The notes below the pieces were generated by a model. The model was not told the DNA's origin. It saw only the letters and a program-made list of their open reading frames with translations, and made no database searches. Below, one piece after another: positions 54,314-64,000 of a stretch of DNA of 64,000 bases. Numbering within the stretch: the stretch's first letter is position 1; every line of letters starts with the position of its first letter. Position numbers and translations under genes: made by a program. This stretch comes from Acetobacter aceti NBRC 14818. GTDB taxonomy: Bacteria > Pseudomonadota > Alphaproteobacteria > Acetobacterales > Acetobacteraceae. The DNA lies in the NCBI RefSeq assembly GCF_000193495.2, contig NZ_AP023410.1, forward strand, positions 1,054,001 through 1,118,000, in the 5' to 3' direction.

Positions 54314-54874
54314 TTACGATGCCCTGCCGACCACGGCTGCGGTCGAGCAATTGTACATCTCCGATGTTCCCGTTCCGAAACACCATATGATGTCGTTGTT
54401 GGCCATCGGGCGATAGGACGGCTGATCACCATCCGTATTGAGGCAGGTCACCTCGTTACAGGAGTCCTGACCACAGCAGTCACGATAGGCAATCATGTAG
54501 GAATTGCCATCCTGCGGATTATAGCAGCTTCCGATCCATGAAGTGGGTGACGGCGCGGTTCCCGGCGGACATGTATGGGTGCCGCCACCGCAGGAGGTGC
54601 AGAGATTGCCGTCGATGGCGCAGTAACGCCAGTAATCGCAGGCCAGATCATCCTTGGCCTGTGCTTTCGCAGCAAACGGTGACTGCGCCTTGGGCTTTGC
54701 AGTCGCCGCGTCAGCGCGGCTGACCGGCAGCAGCATGAATGCCGGAGCCGCCGCAACAGCGCCACCGACCTTTGTCAGCACATCGCGGCGCGAGGTACGC
54801 CCGGCGATCCGCCGAAGAACGCTTTCTGTCAGACGATCCAGCATTGAACCCTGTTTCTTTTCAGACGGCAGCAT
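54314..54874 (-). CDS. mauA: TTQ amine dehydrogenase light chain (MauA/AauA)
   Basis: The catalytic subunit of methylamine or aromatic amine dehydrogenase, 186 residues. The Tat signal is TSRRDVLTKVGG (RR at 29-30). The mature part keeps twelve cysteines for the six disulfides. Aligned to Paracoccus MauA, the two TTQ tryptophans are W113 (SWIGSCYNP) and W164 (NDIIWCFG), and the key aspartates are D88 (AIDGN) and D132 (AYRDCCG). It overlaps mauD by 14 bases. ATG 54844 is an alternative start. Aralkylamine versus methylamine specificity is unresolved. Confidence 0.95.
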   Translation of the reverse strand: MLPSEKKQGSMLDRLTESVLRRIAGRTSRRDVLTKVGGAVAAAPAFMLLPVSRADAATAKPKAQSPFAAKAQAKDDLACDYWRYCAIDGNLCTSCGGGTHTCPPGTAPSPTSWIGSCYNPQDGNSYMIAYRDCCGQDSCNEVTCLNTDGDQPSYRPMANNDIIWCFGTGTSEMYNCSTAAVVGRAS

Positions 54875-55466
54875 GAGAAATCACTCCTGTCTCCACCCGC
54901 TCGACTTTCGGAGCCACCGGAACAGTGTCCAGCAAATCCTCGATCTGACGGCGTGTATTCACAATATCCTTGACCCGGATGACGCCGCGCTCATCAAGCA
55001 GCACCAAAGCAGGCAGACGGTTGATTTGCAGGACCAGCCCAAGCTCCACTCCCGTCAGAAGCGGAACACCCTGCATCTCAGGGCGGCTGGCCACCATATC
55101 CTGAAGTTCGGGAACAGGACCGTCCCCGACAAACAAAAACTCGAACCCTCTGGAAGCGGCCACCTCACGCGCAACGGGAATCACGCGTTTGCAGACCGGG
55201 CATTCAGGTGCCACGAACAGGAGCATCTGGTAATGTCCCGGTTGCAGGGCGTCACCGATCATAACCGGCTTGTCTTCCAGCGTGTGCAGAACCAGTCTCG
55301 GAACAGTCTGCCCGACATCCAGTCCCGGCCGCGCTTCCTGATCGCCAATCGGCGCGGTGCGTTCGTGAAGAACACCGATCTGGCGTGCGAGCGCGAGCAG
55401 CGTCACAGCAAGGACCAGCACCAGAACCGTCAGAAAGCCCTGCCAGATGAGAAGAGCGACCATCAT
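54861..55466 (-). CDS. mauD: MauD, disulfide-handling maturation protein
   Basis: Needed in known systems for disulfide formation in the light chain. It has 201 residues: an N-terminal anchor helix (about 3-27), then a periplasmic redoxin domain with the dithiol site CPVC (C89, C92) in LLFVAPECPVCKRVIP, and LPALVLLDERGVI. It overlaps mauE by four bases and mauA by 14. Confidence 0.93.
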   Translation of the reverse strand: MMVALLIWQGFLTVLVLVLAVTLLALARQIGVLHERTAPIGDQEARPGLDVGQTVPRLVLHTLEDKPVMIGDALQPGHYQMLLFVAPECPVCKRVIPVAREVAASRGFEFLFVGDGPVPELQDMVASRPEMQGVPLLTGVELGLVLQINRLPALVLLDERGVIRVKDIVNTRRQIEDLLDTVPVAPKVERVETGVISHAAV

Positions 55467-56011
55467 GCCCGCTCTCCTCCTGTCGCATCACTGAGCGACA
55501 CATCCGGCAGAACACGCAGCGCCTGCCAGAGCACCCACAGAGCCACGCCACAAGCGACGCCTTCAAGCTGGACACTGACAGAAGGCGCCACTCCAGCCAT
55601 CACAGGCAGCAGTGCGGGCAACGCACAAACCAGCGTCCGCAACACCAGTGACCTGGAAAGCGTCTCGCCTTTCTGTCCCGGCGTGCAACCACAGGACAGA
55701 TCGGTACGTCCCCGCATGACGTTGACACCCATCGCTACAGCGAAGAGCACCAGAAGCCCAGCGGCAACAACACCCCCGACGGCCTGCCTGACACCGGACA
55801 GCAACATCAGACCAGCAAGCACCTCTGCCGCACCCAGCCCCCACGCAGCAGCCTCAAGAGACCATGCGGGAAGGAGCCGGTAGGACGACAGCGTTCCAAG
55901 AAAGAGGTCATGTTCCCGTAGCTTGGACACTCCAGCGACAAGAAACATGATCCCCACCCCTCCGGCACAGAGGGCAGAAAGTCCACCCATCATGAGAGAG
56001 GCGGCATTCAT
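55463..56011 (-). CDS. mauE: MauE, membrane maturation protein
   Basis: A 182-residue inner-membrane protein with about five hydrophobic helices and the MauE/DoxX-like pattern FLVAGVSKLREHDLFLGTLSSYRLLP near the start. A cysteine pair (DLSCGCTPGQ) sits between helices and could exchange electrons with MauD. It works with MauD in light-chain disulfide formation in characterised systems. It overlaps both neighbours by four bases. Confidence 0.92.
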   Translation of the reverse strand: MNAASLMMGGLSALCAGGVGIMFLVAGVSKLREHDLFLGTLSSYRLLPAWSLEAAAWGLGAAEVLAGLMLLSGVRQAVGGVVAAGLLVLFAVAMGVNVMRGRTDLSCGCTPGQKGETLSRSLVLRTLVCALPALLPVMAGVAPSVSVQLEGVACGVALWVLWQALRVLPDVSLSDATGGERA

Positions 56012-57237
56012 CCTTCACCGGGTGCAACCGTGAAGATCAACGAACCGCCAAGGGCTTTCATCTTGTGCACCTGCTTGCCGGTTTTCGCATCGAGGATATA
56101 AAAATCGCCCGTGTCTTCGTCCGTTGTGAACATCAGCGGATGATCATCCTGAGTCACGCCAACCATCGGGCTCGGCGTGGGCAGGGACATGCGGCGAACA
56201 CGCTTGTGCGTTTCGGTGTCGTAGACCCAGACTTCCGAGCCGGCTTCCTTGTGGCTCCAGAACGGTCCCTTGTGCATCAGCACATACAGTTCGTGACTGC
56301 TTTTGTGCAGGGCGGACATCTGCCAGCCACCCGGACGCCATGTCACCTCGAAAGGCTTGGACGAGTCCGGCGCCGCCTTCATGCCAGCCCCTTCCTGCAG
56401 GGACCATGGCTTGCTCACAACAGCATCCGCTCCGAGCTTCGTTTCATAAACCTTGCCGGTATAGCTGATGAACCAGGCCATACCGTCCTTGGTCACGGAC
56501 GGGCTCTGCTCAAAGATACCGTCGTGGTCAGGCTCAAAGAAAGCTGCGCTATGCGTCATGGACGGCTTGCCGTCAGCGCCGATGCTGACATTGGCCAGCG
56601 TGCCATCAGCACAGAGCGAGGAAAAACCGCTATTGCCCCAAGGGTAAACCAACGCACAACCCGGCACATCGACCGTCTGCGTGACCTTATGGGACGCAGT
56701 ATCCACCACTTCGACCGCACTACCGGGGCTCATCTGGTAAACATAGACATGAGACCCGTCCGCACTGATCGCGAGGTTGTTGCGCTTGGGCGTGACCAGC
56801 GCACGGGACGGAAGCTTTTCGTCAGCAACGATCTTCAGCGTGCTGCTTTCATATTCAGCCAGCAGATCATTACGCTCACCGCGATTGCCGCGTTCCCATG
56901 TTGTTTCACCAACAAAGAAATGGCTTGCGTCAGGCGACAGAACGACATTGGGGTTATAGGCAGCCTGCACCATTCCCAGCAGACGCCCCTTGTCGGCGTC
57001 CACCACATAGGCGCGGCCATCCTTGCCATGCTGATACACCGCATCCACGACCAGAATCGTATGAGGCGACCATGGGGCCAGCGTTGCAATATCGCTTTGT
57101 TCCGTCTGGGGAATGGGTTCGTCTGCCCGCGCCGAGGCTGTTGCTGCAAGAAGAGCGACCCCGCCCAGTAAAGAACGGAGAAAAGCAGCGCGACTGCTCT
57201 TCGTATTACGCGAATGCGGGAACGTCATGAGACTCAT
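56008..57237 (-). CDS. mauB: TTQ amine dehydrogenase heavy chain (MauB/AauB)
   Basis: The large subunit, 409 residues: signal peptide (cleaved near ARA-DE) and seven-bladed propeller. Recognisable blocks are HTILVVDAVYQHGKDGRAYVVDADKGRLLGM, ERGNRGERNDLLAEYES, PGCALVYPWGNSGFSSLCADGTL and, near the end, SEVWVYDTETHKRVRRM. It forms an alpha2beta2 enzyme with the light chain. It is first gene of the cluster, with a 533-base intergenic region upstream. Confidence 0.94.
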   Translation of the reverse strand: MSLMTFPHSRNTKSSRAAFLRSLLGGVALLAATASARADEPIPQTEQSDIATLAPWSPHTILVVDAVYQHGKDGRAYVVDADKGRLLGMVQAAYNPNVVLSPDASHFFVGETTWERGNRGERNDLLAEYESSTLKIVADEKLPSRALVTPKRNNLAISADGSHVYVYQMSPGSAVEVVDTASHKVTQTVDVPGCALVYPWGNSGFSSLCADGTLANVSIGADGKPSMTHSAAFFEPDHDGIFEQSPSVTKDGMAWFISYTGKVYETKLGADAVVSKPWSLQEGAGMKAAPDSSKPFEVTWRPGGWQMSALHKSSHELYVLMHKGPFWSHKEAGSEVWVYDTETHKRVRRMSLPTPSPMVGVTQDDHPLMFTTDEDTGDFYILDAKTGKQVHKMKALGGSLIFTVAPGEG

Positions 57238-58766
<1,529 letters not shown>

Positions 58767-58789
58767 AAGAAATCAAGGACCAGAACACT

Positions 58790-58821
58790 GTATCGACAGC
58801 GGAAATTCCGTCTGTCGATAC
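58790..58821 (+). terminator. Hairpin after hemB
   Basis: GTATCGACAG (58790-58799) pairs with CTGTCGATAC (58812-58821), with a further CGGAA/TTCCG inside. The U-tract after it is weak (TGCCATTT). Confidence 0.5.
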
Positions 58822-59008
58822 TGCCATTTACAGTGACGAAATCGCAACACTTCAAAACATTACACACCCCCCAAATCTGGAATGCAAATTAAATCAGTGA
58901 CTTAAAAACAAACATCTTATGTGACGCTTTTAATCACAATGTAACTACGCTGATACATGTGGCATGCGGTTCACCAACGTTCCAACGCTGGTGAAAGCCC
59001 TGAGCCTG

Positions 59009-59911
59009 ATGATCCGCAAGACTACCTTTCTGACCTGCCTGACAGCCGCAACGCTTACTTTTTCGATGATCGGCGCAGCCTGCGCTGCTCCTCCGGCCGT
59101 TGTCGCCGTCAATCGGGAGATCGGTCTGTCTGTGACGGGTAATTTTCAGGATGTGACCAATAAATATGGGCAGCAGTCTACCTATAATGATTCCTATGGG
59201 GGTTATGGCAGCCGAAACGACACGGGGCGGGATCACGCCACCGGCTGGACACCCGGTTTCCGGGCCGATGCCCAGTACATGTTTGATACCAGTATCCTGA
59301 AGCACCTTTACGCTGCCGCAAGCTTTACGTTGGACGACGGCACGATCGAGGCCAGCGGCAAATATGGCTCCAGAACTTCAGGTTCAGATTATGCCCCGCG
59401 TCACCGGTCAGGCCGCTACAATTTCGGAGCGAACCGCTCCAACATCAATGTGACGGGGGAAATCGGTAAAGGCTTTCTGCTTCTGAACGACCAGTTGCTC
59501 ATCACCCCGACCATACAGGGCGGTTATCGTGCGGGTGCAGAAGACTCATTTACGGCTTACGGCAAGGGTTATGTAGGCATGGCTCTGCACATTGATTATG
59601 CCATCACCTCACGACTTGTCATCCGGGGCCGCGCTGGCTGGGCGCAATATCTGGAAGTGCATGATTACTATCACAATCAAAACTTCAAACAGGGCTCACG
59701 GTCTGAATGGAGCGGTGATATTGCTCTTGATTATCGCATGACCGACCGTCTCCATCTGACTGGCGGCGTGCGTTATACATACCTGAACTACGGTCGTACC
59801 AGACTCAATTACGACTACAACATCTACTCATTTCATAATTCCGTGTCTAACAATGACCTGTCCTGGCGAAATGGCGTTCAACTCCGCCTTGGCGTGGCGT
59901 ATCAACTCTGA
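59009..59911 (+). CDS. Exported outer-membrane beta-barrel protein, unknown function
   Basis: About 300 residues. The signal peptide from ATG 59009 ends GAACA-AP. The rest alternates hydrophobic and polar residues with many Tyr, Gly and Asn, ends in a hydrophobic-rich strand (LRLGVAYQL), and resembles OmpA/Opa-like small barrels (about 8-12 strands). The family is not recognised; receptor, adhesin or channel are all possible. An earlier ATG at 58964 is in frame but lacks a ribosome site and would lengthen the signal peptide. Confidence 0.7.
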   Translation: MIRKTTFLTCLTAATLTFSMIGAACAAPPAVVAVNREIGLSVTGNFQDVTNKYGQQSTYNDSYGGYGSRNDTGRDHATGWTPGFRADAQYMFDTSILKHLYAAASFTLDDGTIEASGKYGSRTSGSDYAPRHRSGRYNFGANRSNINVTGEIGKGFLLLNDQLLITPTIQGGYRAGAEDSFTAYGKGYVGMALHIDYAITSRLVIRGRAGWAQYLEVHDYYHNQNFKQGSRSEWSGDIALDYRMTDRLHLTGGVRYTYLNYGRTRLNYDYNIYSFHNSVSNNDLSWRNGVQLRLGVAYQL

Positions 59912-60036
59912 GAAAAGAATGAGGACATACCCGGTCTTCAATTGACGGAGGACGTGGCAGTTCGCCATTATCTGTGACCTGCCCGGCCGGACCGGTCTGG
60001 AGCAGGACACACAGCAATGCGGGAGGCAGAAGACTG

Positions 60037-60768
60037 ATGACTTTTTCGTCTCGGCACCCGCAGTTTTTCTATACGACCGCCCCCCAGCCCTGCCCCTATC
60101 TGCCGGATCGGATGGAGCGGAAGGTCGTCACCGATCTTTCCGGCCCCAATGCGGAAACGCTACATGATCGGCTGTCACGCGCTGGCTTCCGTCGCAGTCA
60201 CGCCATTGCCTACGCACCCGTCTGCAACGGCTGCAACGCCTGTGTCCCGATCCGTATTCCCGTTCAGCGATTTACTCCCGGCCGCACGCAGAAACGCGTC
60301 TTCAAAGCCAATTCCGATCTGCAAGGCTTTCAGGTTCCCGCAAAGGCAACTGCCGAGCAATTTGTGCTGTTTCGCCAGTATCAGCTTGCCCGACATGCAA
60401 CCGGCGACATGGCCAGCATGAATTTCGCCGATTATCGCTCCATGATTGAGGATACCCCCATCGACACGTTCATGGTGGAGTTCCGCTCGCCGGAAAATCA
60501 CCTTATGGCGGTCAGTCTGGTGGATGCACTGAGCGACGGACTATCCGCGGTCTACAGTTTTTACGATACAACCGATAGCGCGCGGTCTCTCGGCAGTTTT
60601 GCGGTTCTCTGGCTGATTGAGCACGCCAGACGGCGACGCCTGCCCTATGTCTATCTCGGCTACTGGATCGCCCAGAGCCGCAAAATGGCCTACAAGACCA
60701 ACTTCCGCCCCGCCGAGATTTTATCCCGCGGCAGCTGGCGCGACCTCGGCGAGCAGGACCTCGCCTGA
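60037..60768 (+). CDS. bpt: Aspartate/glutamate leucyltransferase (Bpt)
   Basis: Transfers Leu from tRNA to N-terminal Asp or Glu, marking proteins for ClpS-ClpAP. It has 243 residues with the N-terminal cysteine motif APVCNGCNACVPIRIPV and the C-terminal YVYLGYWIAQSRKMAYKTNFRP, both diagnostic of the arginyl/leucyl-transferase family. GGGAGG lies about ten bases before ATG 60037; the frame extends upstream without conserved sequence. Confidence 0.93.
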   Translation: MTFSSRHPQFFYTTAPQPCPYLPDRMERKVVTDLSGPNAETLHDRLSRAGFRRSHAIAYAPVCNGCNACVPIRIPVQRFTPGRTQKRVFKANSDLQGFQVPAKATAEQFVLFRQYQLARHATGDMASMNFADYRSMIEDTPIDTFMVEFRSPENHLMAVSLVDALSDGLSAVYSFYDTTDSARSLGSFAVLWLIEHARRRRLPYVYLGYWIAQSRKMAYKTNFRPAEILSRGSWRDLGEQDLA

Positions 60769-60806
60769 AATCCACCAAGGTCGGGAGCATGAAGCCAACC
60801 TCGCCG

Positions 60807-60830
60807 TTACATGAATAACACCTCATGTAA
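60807..60830. promoter_or_regulatory. Inverted repeat TTACATGA-N8-TCATGTAA
   Basis: Perfect 8-base arms between bpt and the response-regulator gene, about 135 bases before the latter. It could be an operator for the two-component operon or part of a bpt terminator (GACCTCTTTT follows). Confidence 0.4.
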
Positions 60831-60963
60831 GACCTCTTTTCGGCAGGAAACCGGGGTTGCGGCAAACGGCAGAGGCCCCCTCCCGTGACAGGGACTGCAA
60901 CTCTCTCTAATCTTTCGCTTAAATTCAGTATGCGACCCGTCGCAGCATCGGAGATCAGGTTTT

Positions 60964-61644
60964 ATGCGCATACTTCTCGTTGAGGATGATCCGACAGTCC
61001 GTGGTTTCGTCGCCAAGGGCCTGACCGAGACAGGCCACCTCGTCGAGCAGGCCGACAATGGCAAGGACGGCCTGTTCCTTGCCGTCAGTGAAAAGTTTGA
61101 CGTGATCATCCTTGATCGCATGTTACCCGGCGGCATCGACGGTCTCCGCATCCTTGAGACGCTGCGCTCGCAGGCCAACGCGACTCCGGTGCTGATTCTT
61201 TCCGCTCTGGCTGACGTGGACGACCGCGTTGCCGGCCTCAAAGCCGGGGGTGATGATTATCTGACCAAGCCATTCGCCTTCTCGGAGCTTCTGGCCCGTG
61301 TCGAAGCCCTTGGACGACGGGGCCGCAATGAGTCAGCCCCTCAGACCAAGCTGGAAATCAGTGGCCTTGAAATGGATCTTCTGTCCCGAACCGTGAAACG
61401 CGAAGGGCAGAAAATTGATCTCCAGCCACGAGAATTCCGCCTGCTTGAGTTTCTGATGCGCCACGCCGGACAGGTTGTCACGCGCACGATGCTTCTTGAG
61501 GGCGTGTGGGATTATCACTTCGACCCGCAGACGAACGTGATTGATGTCCATGTGTCCCGTCTGCGTCAGAAAGTGGATAAACCGTTTGAACAACCGCTGA
61601 TCCACACTGTCCGGAACGCGGGCTACATGCTCCGGGCTGACTGA
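60964..61644 (+). CDS. OmpR/PhoB family response regulator
   Basis: A 226-residue DNA-binding regulator. The receiver domain has acidic EDD near the start, phospho-acceptor D51 (VIILDRMLPG) and K102 (DDYLTKPF). The C-terminal winged helix has LQPREFRLLEFLMRHAGQVVTRTMLLEGVWDYHFDPQTNVIDVHVSRLRQKVD. The cognate kinase follows 127 bases downstream. The stimulus is unknown. Confidence 0.95.
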   Translation: MRILLVEDDPTVRGFVAKGLTETGHLVEQADNGKDGLFLAVSEKFDVIILDRMLPGGIDGLRILETLRSQANATPVLILSALADVDDRVAGLKAGGDDYLTKPFAFSELLARVEALGRRGRNESAPQTKLEISGLEMDLLSRTVKREGQKIDLQPREFRLLEFLMRHAGQVVTRTMLLEGVWDYHFDPQTNVIDVHVSRLRQKVDKPFEQPLIHTVRNAGYMLRAD

Positions 61645-61771
61645 CCTTTTCAGTAACCCGGTGAAAGGTTGCAGCTTTTCCCTCTTCCTTTCATCGGTTT
61701 TCGCCAGTCGGGATACTGATCGTGCGTGATGGCCTCTTTCCATTTTCCTGCCAATTCATGGTGGCTGACTT

Positions 61772-63346
61772 ATGATATCCGGCCCCAGTGAATCTGATGA
61801 GCAGGACCTTTCCGCACCCCGCCGTGGATTTCGACTCCCTCGTCTCTCGCTCAAGGCGCTGCGTTACCATATCGGTGGCCTGAGATCGGCCGGTGTCCGC
61901 TTTGCTCTCGGCTATGCTGTCCTGTTCTGGGTTTCTGCCGGGCTGTTTCTCTCGGTTATCTGGTGGGGAACCGCGAGCCTCCTGCAGCGACAGGTGGAAG
62001 CGTCCGTCGCAGCCGATGCGCGCGCCCTTTCCGAACGGTGGTCGGATGGCGGTCTCTCGGCGCTGGCGCTCACTATTGAAGATCGACTGGAAGACAATGT
62101 CGATGATGACGCCCTGTATCTGCTGGTGGACCCGCAGGGCGAGCGTATAGCGGGCAATCTTCCCGCATGGCCGGAAGCCGTGGCCATGAGCAACGTCTGG
62201 TATCAGCTCACCATCAAACGGGCCGGTGTCCGGGGCGTTGCCGAAGTCCAGTCTTTTGATCTTCCCAAGCACTATCGGCTTCTTGTCGGAAGAGATGTTC
62301 GCGGAAGGTCGACGCTGCGTCACCTGCTCACCGACACCCTGTTCTGGGCATGGGGCGTCATTACCATCCTGACATTCATCGGCGCCTTTTTCGTCCGAAG
62401 CATGTTCAGGCGCATGATTTCCTCGATTGCGCGTACGACCTCCGCCATTGCCCACGGCGATATGGACCGTCGGATCCCTCTTTCCGGGCGTGGTGATGAA
62501 ATTGATGAAGTTGCTGAAGCCATCAATGAGATGCTTGATCGCATCAAACGCCTGATGGACGGTGTGAAGCAGGTTTCGAATGCGATCGCCCATGATTTGC
62601 GCACGCCCATCACACGTGCACGTGCGCAGCTCGAATATGCCGCCCTGCACGCCAAGGATGAACACGCTTTACGTGCCGCCATTGAAGAAGGCGTCAGCGA
62701 CCTCGACAATATTACAGCCGTGTTCGAAGCCCTTCTGAGAATTGCACAGATCGAAGCGGGCTCAAGACGGTCGGCTTTTGCAACTTTCGATCTCATGCCT
62801 GTGCTCAGTGATATTGTGGAGCTTTACGAACCGCTGGCCGATGATCAGGGCAGTAGAATCGTTCTGCGTGCGCCGGAACATCTTCAGTTCTACGGCGATC
62901 GCTCGATGATTCAGCAGGCGGTTTCAAACCTTATTGATAACGCCATCAAGTTTTCGCCAGATGATGGCACCATAACCGTTGCTGTCGCTACCGGCTTCAA
63001 CCCCGCCCCCGCCGATCGGGCGGGCGGACGGATCGTCACAATCGACGTCAGCGATCAGGGACAGGGCATGACGGACGCAGACATGGAGAGGGCGTCCGAG
63101 CGCTTCTTCCGTGCTGACGCCGCCCGAAATACACCGGGTTCCGGCCTTGGTCTTTCACTTGTACAGGCTATCGTCCAGCTTCACGGCGGTGTGTTGCAAT
63201 TTTATTCCCGCAGTCCCGGTCTTTGCGTGAGAATGTATCTGCCGCTTCCTGAGGATGATGGCAAAAAGCAGGATACAGATATGACGGAGGATTCACGGAC
63301 TTACCATCCGCAAGACAGACCCGATCTGTTAATGTCTCAATCATGA
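61772..63346 (+). CDS. Membrane sensor histidine kinase
   Basis: A 524-residue kinase. Membrane helices lie at about 42-66 and 190-210, enclosing a periplasmic sensor loop of about 120 residues with no known domain. HAMP follows, then HisKA with H274 in NAIAHDLRTPITRARAQLE, and HATPase with N, G1 and G2 boxes (SNLIDNAIKFSPD, DQGQGM, GSGLGLSLV). The C-terminal tail (about 30 residues) is polar. It overlaps the next gene by four bases. Confidence 0.94.
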   Translation: MISGPSESDEQDLSAPRRGFRLPRLSLKALRYHIGGLRSAGVRFALGYAVLFWVSAGLFLSVIWWGTASLLQRQVEASVAADARALSERWSDGGLSALALTIEDRLEDNVDDDALYLLVDPQGERIAGNLPAWPEAVAMSNVWYQLTIKRAGVRGVAEVQSFDLPKHYRLLVGRDVRGRSTLRHLLTDTLFWAWGVITILTFIGAFFVRSMFRRMISSIARTTSAIAHGDMDRRIPLSGRGDEIDEVAEAINEMLDRIKRLMDGVKQVSNAIAHDLRTPITRARAQLEYAALHAKDEHALRAAIEEGVSDLDNITAVFEALLRIAQIEAGSRRSAFATFDLMPVLSDIVELYEPLADDQGSRIVLRAPEHLQFYGDRSMIQQAVSNLIDNAIKFSPDDGTITVAVATGFNPAPADRAGGRIVTIDVSDQGQGMTDADMERASERFFRADAARNTPGSGLGLSLVQAIVQLHGGVLQFYSRSPGLCVRMYLPLPEDDGKKQDTDMTEDSRTYHPQDRPDLLMSQS

Positions 63347-63753
63347 TACGGATCATACTTTTAATTGCGGCGCCGATTCTGCTGATCGGCCTATGTGGAG
63401 CAGCCGCGGCGCAGACCGGAGAATCATCCGTTCATACGCTCTTTCCTGACAAGCCCCTGACCGAGAGAGATCTCTCTCGGGGTACGAATGTCGCCTCCAT
63501 CGTTCAGACAGCAGAACGGGGTGACACCTCACCTACTGAAGTGGGGATGGAAGTCACATCCGACAGTCGGGATTACTGCTCCCGACTGATGCGCACGATT
63601 GACACATACAACGCACAGTCCCATTCCGAAACTGATGTCACAGCGCTCAGAAAAGAAGGCCAGCGCCTGTGTAGTCAGGGCTATGTCAGATTGGGCGTCA
63701 CCCGGCTGAGGGAAGCTCTCGCCATTCTCAAAGGCAGGAATATTCGCCAATGA
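63343..63753 (+). CDS. Small exported protein, unknown function
   Basis: A 136-residue protein with a signal peptide (ending AAAA-QT). The mature part has two cysteines (DYCSRLM and RLCSQGYVRLGVTRLREALAIL), probably a disulfide, and a helical C-terminus. I do not recognise the family. It is translationally coupled to both the histidine kinase and the SIMPL gene, so it may act with the sensor in the envelope. Confidence 0.72.
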   Translation: MIRIILLIAAPILLIGLCGAAAAQTGESSVHTLFPDKPLTERDLSRGTNVASIVQTAERGDTSPTEVGMEVTSDSRDYCSRLMRTIDTYNAQSHSETDVTALRKEGQRLCSQGYVRLGVTRLREALAILKGRNIRQ

Positions 63754-64000
63754 TCCCTTCAAAATCGCTGTATCTTGTAACCTGCGGGATAGCCCTGATG
63801 GGCAGTGTATCGGTCGGGGCAACTTATGCTGCCGAGCCGGCAACACCTGACAACACGACCCGCCTGAATGTAACGGGTTCCGGGTCCGTCGATGCCGCTC
63901 CCGATCTGGTGACAGCAACCCTGCTTGTACAGAATGAAGCGACAAAGGCTGTGGACGCGCAGGCCCGCACCAACGATGCTGCGCATAATGCGGTGACAAA
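63750..64000 (+). CDS. SIMPL (DUF541) domain protein, cut by window edge
   Basis: 83 codons are visible. A signal peptide ends near TYA-AE, followed by TRLNVTGSGSVDAAPDLVTATLLVQNEATKAVDAQA, which is the start of the SIMPL domain (vxGxGxvxxxPDxaxxxxxv). Family members are periplasmic or outer-membrane proteins of poorly defined stress role. The ATG at 63750 overlaps the previous stop. The 3' end is beyond the window. Confidence 0.87.
   Translation, partial: MIPSKSLYLVTCGIALMGSVSVGATYAAEPATPDNTTRLNVTGSGSVDAAPDLVTATLLVQNEATKAVDAQARTNDAAHNAVT

Noticed and set aside
56065-57171. 368-codon rightward open frame
   Set aside because: Antisense to the amine dehydrogenase heavy chain; no recognisable feature.
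61691-62665. 324-codon leftward open frame
   Set aside because: Antisense to the sensor kinase, whose catalytic motifs are complete.

Overview
The window is moderately GC-rich chromosome from an acetic acid bacterium (Acetobacteraceae, Alphaproteobacteria); the genus cannot be fixed from sequence alone. Grounds: an infA-maf-rng-yacG string typical of Alphaproteobacteria, a three-subunit molybdenum aldehyde dehydrogenase of the acetic acid bacterial kind (2Fe-2S subunit, molybdopterin subunit, triheme cytochrome c), flagellar genes with sigma-54 type promoters, and several OmpL-like beta-barrel porins. Most of the window is ordinary, densely packed chromosome in short operons on both strands.

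Layout. 1-8 kb: a DEAD-box helicase cut by the left edge, a coiled-coil porin, a dapF-mtaB-ftsY operon, a structured intergenic region and a BBP2-type porin. 8-16 kb: a flagellar hook island, with flgE-flgK-flgL leftward and fliK-flgD rightward from a shared intergenic region that carries two opposed sigma-54 (-24/-12) promoter matches. 16-33 kb: housekeeping and transport genes (MATE exporter, AI-2E family permease, oligopeptidase B, aldo/keto reductase, TrhO, a two-gene polysaccharide-export ABC transporter, SLT-SPOR lytic transglycosylase, periplasmic peroxiredoxin, kup-hemW, yggS). 33-36 kb: a sulfotransferase-like protein and a glycosyltransferase. 36-40 kb: hisG-hisD and infA-maf-rng-yacG, then tRNA-Phe(GAA).

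40.4-40.8 kb holds a type I-E CRISPR array of eight repeats and seven 32-nt spacers. It appears to be read leftward from a leader on its right. No cas gene is in the window. The tetraloop of the repeat changes from GTAG to CTAC (plus strand) part-way along the array. 41-47 kb: moaC, a bc1 complex operon in the order cyt b - cyt c1 - Rieske, an AT-richer accessory gene with HEPN-like features, and a DHA2 exporter. 47-51 kb: the molybdenum aldehyde dehydrogenase operon.

51-57 kb is the most unusual part. It is a leftward eight-gene cluster for a tryptophan tryptophylquinone (TTQ) amine dehydrogenase (heavy chain, MauE, MauD, light chain), followed by two monoheme cytochromes c, a BBP2 porin and a second MauD-like redoxin with a CxxS motif. 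No mauG, mauF or amicyanin gene is present. The cluster reads as a self-contained periplasmic amine-oxidising module with its own cytochromes and outer-membrane channel. 57-64 kb: hemB, an outer-membrane beta-barrel protein, the N-end-rule transferase bpt, and a response regulator / histidine kinase / small exported protein / SIMPL-domain protein operon that runs off the right edge.
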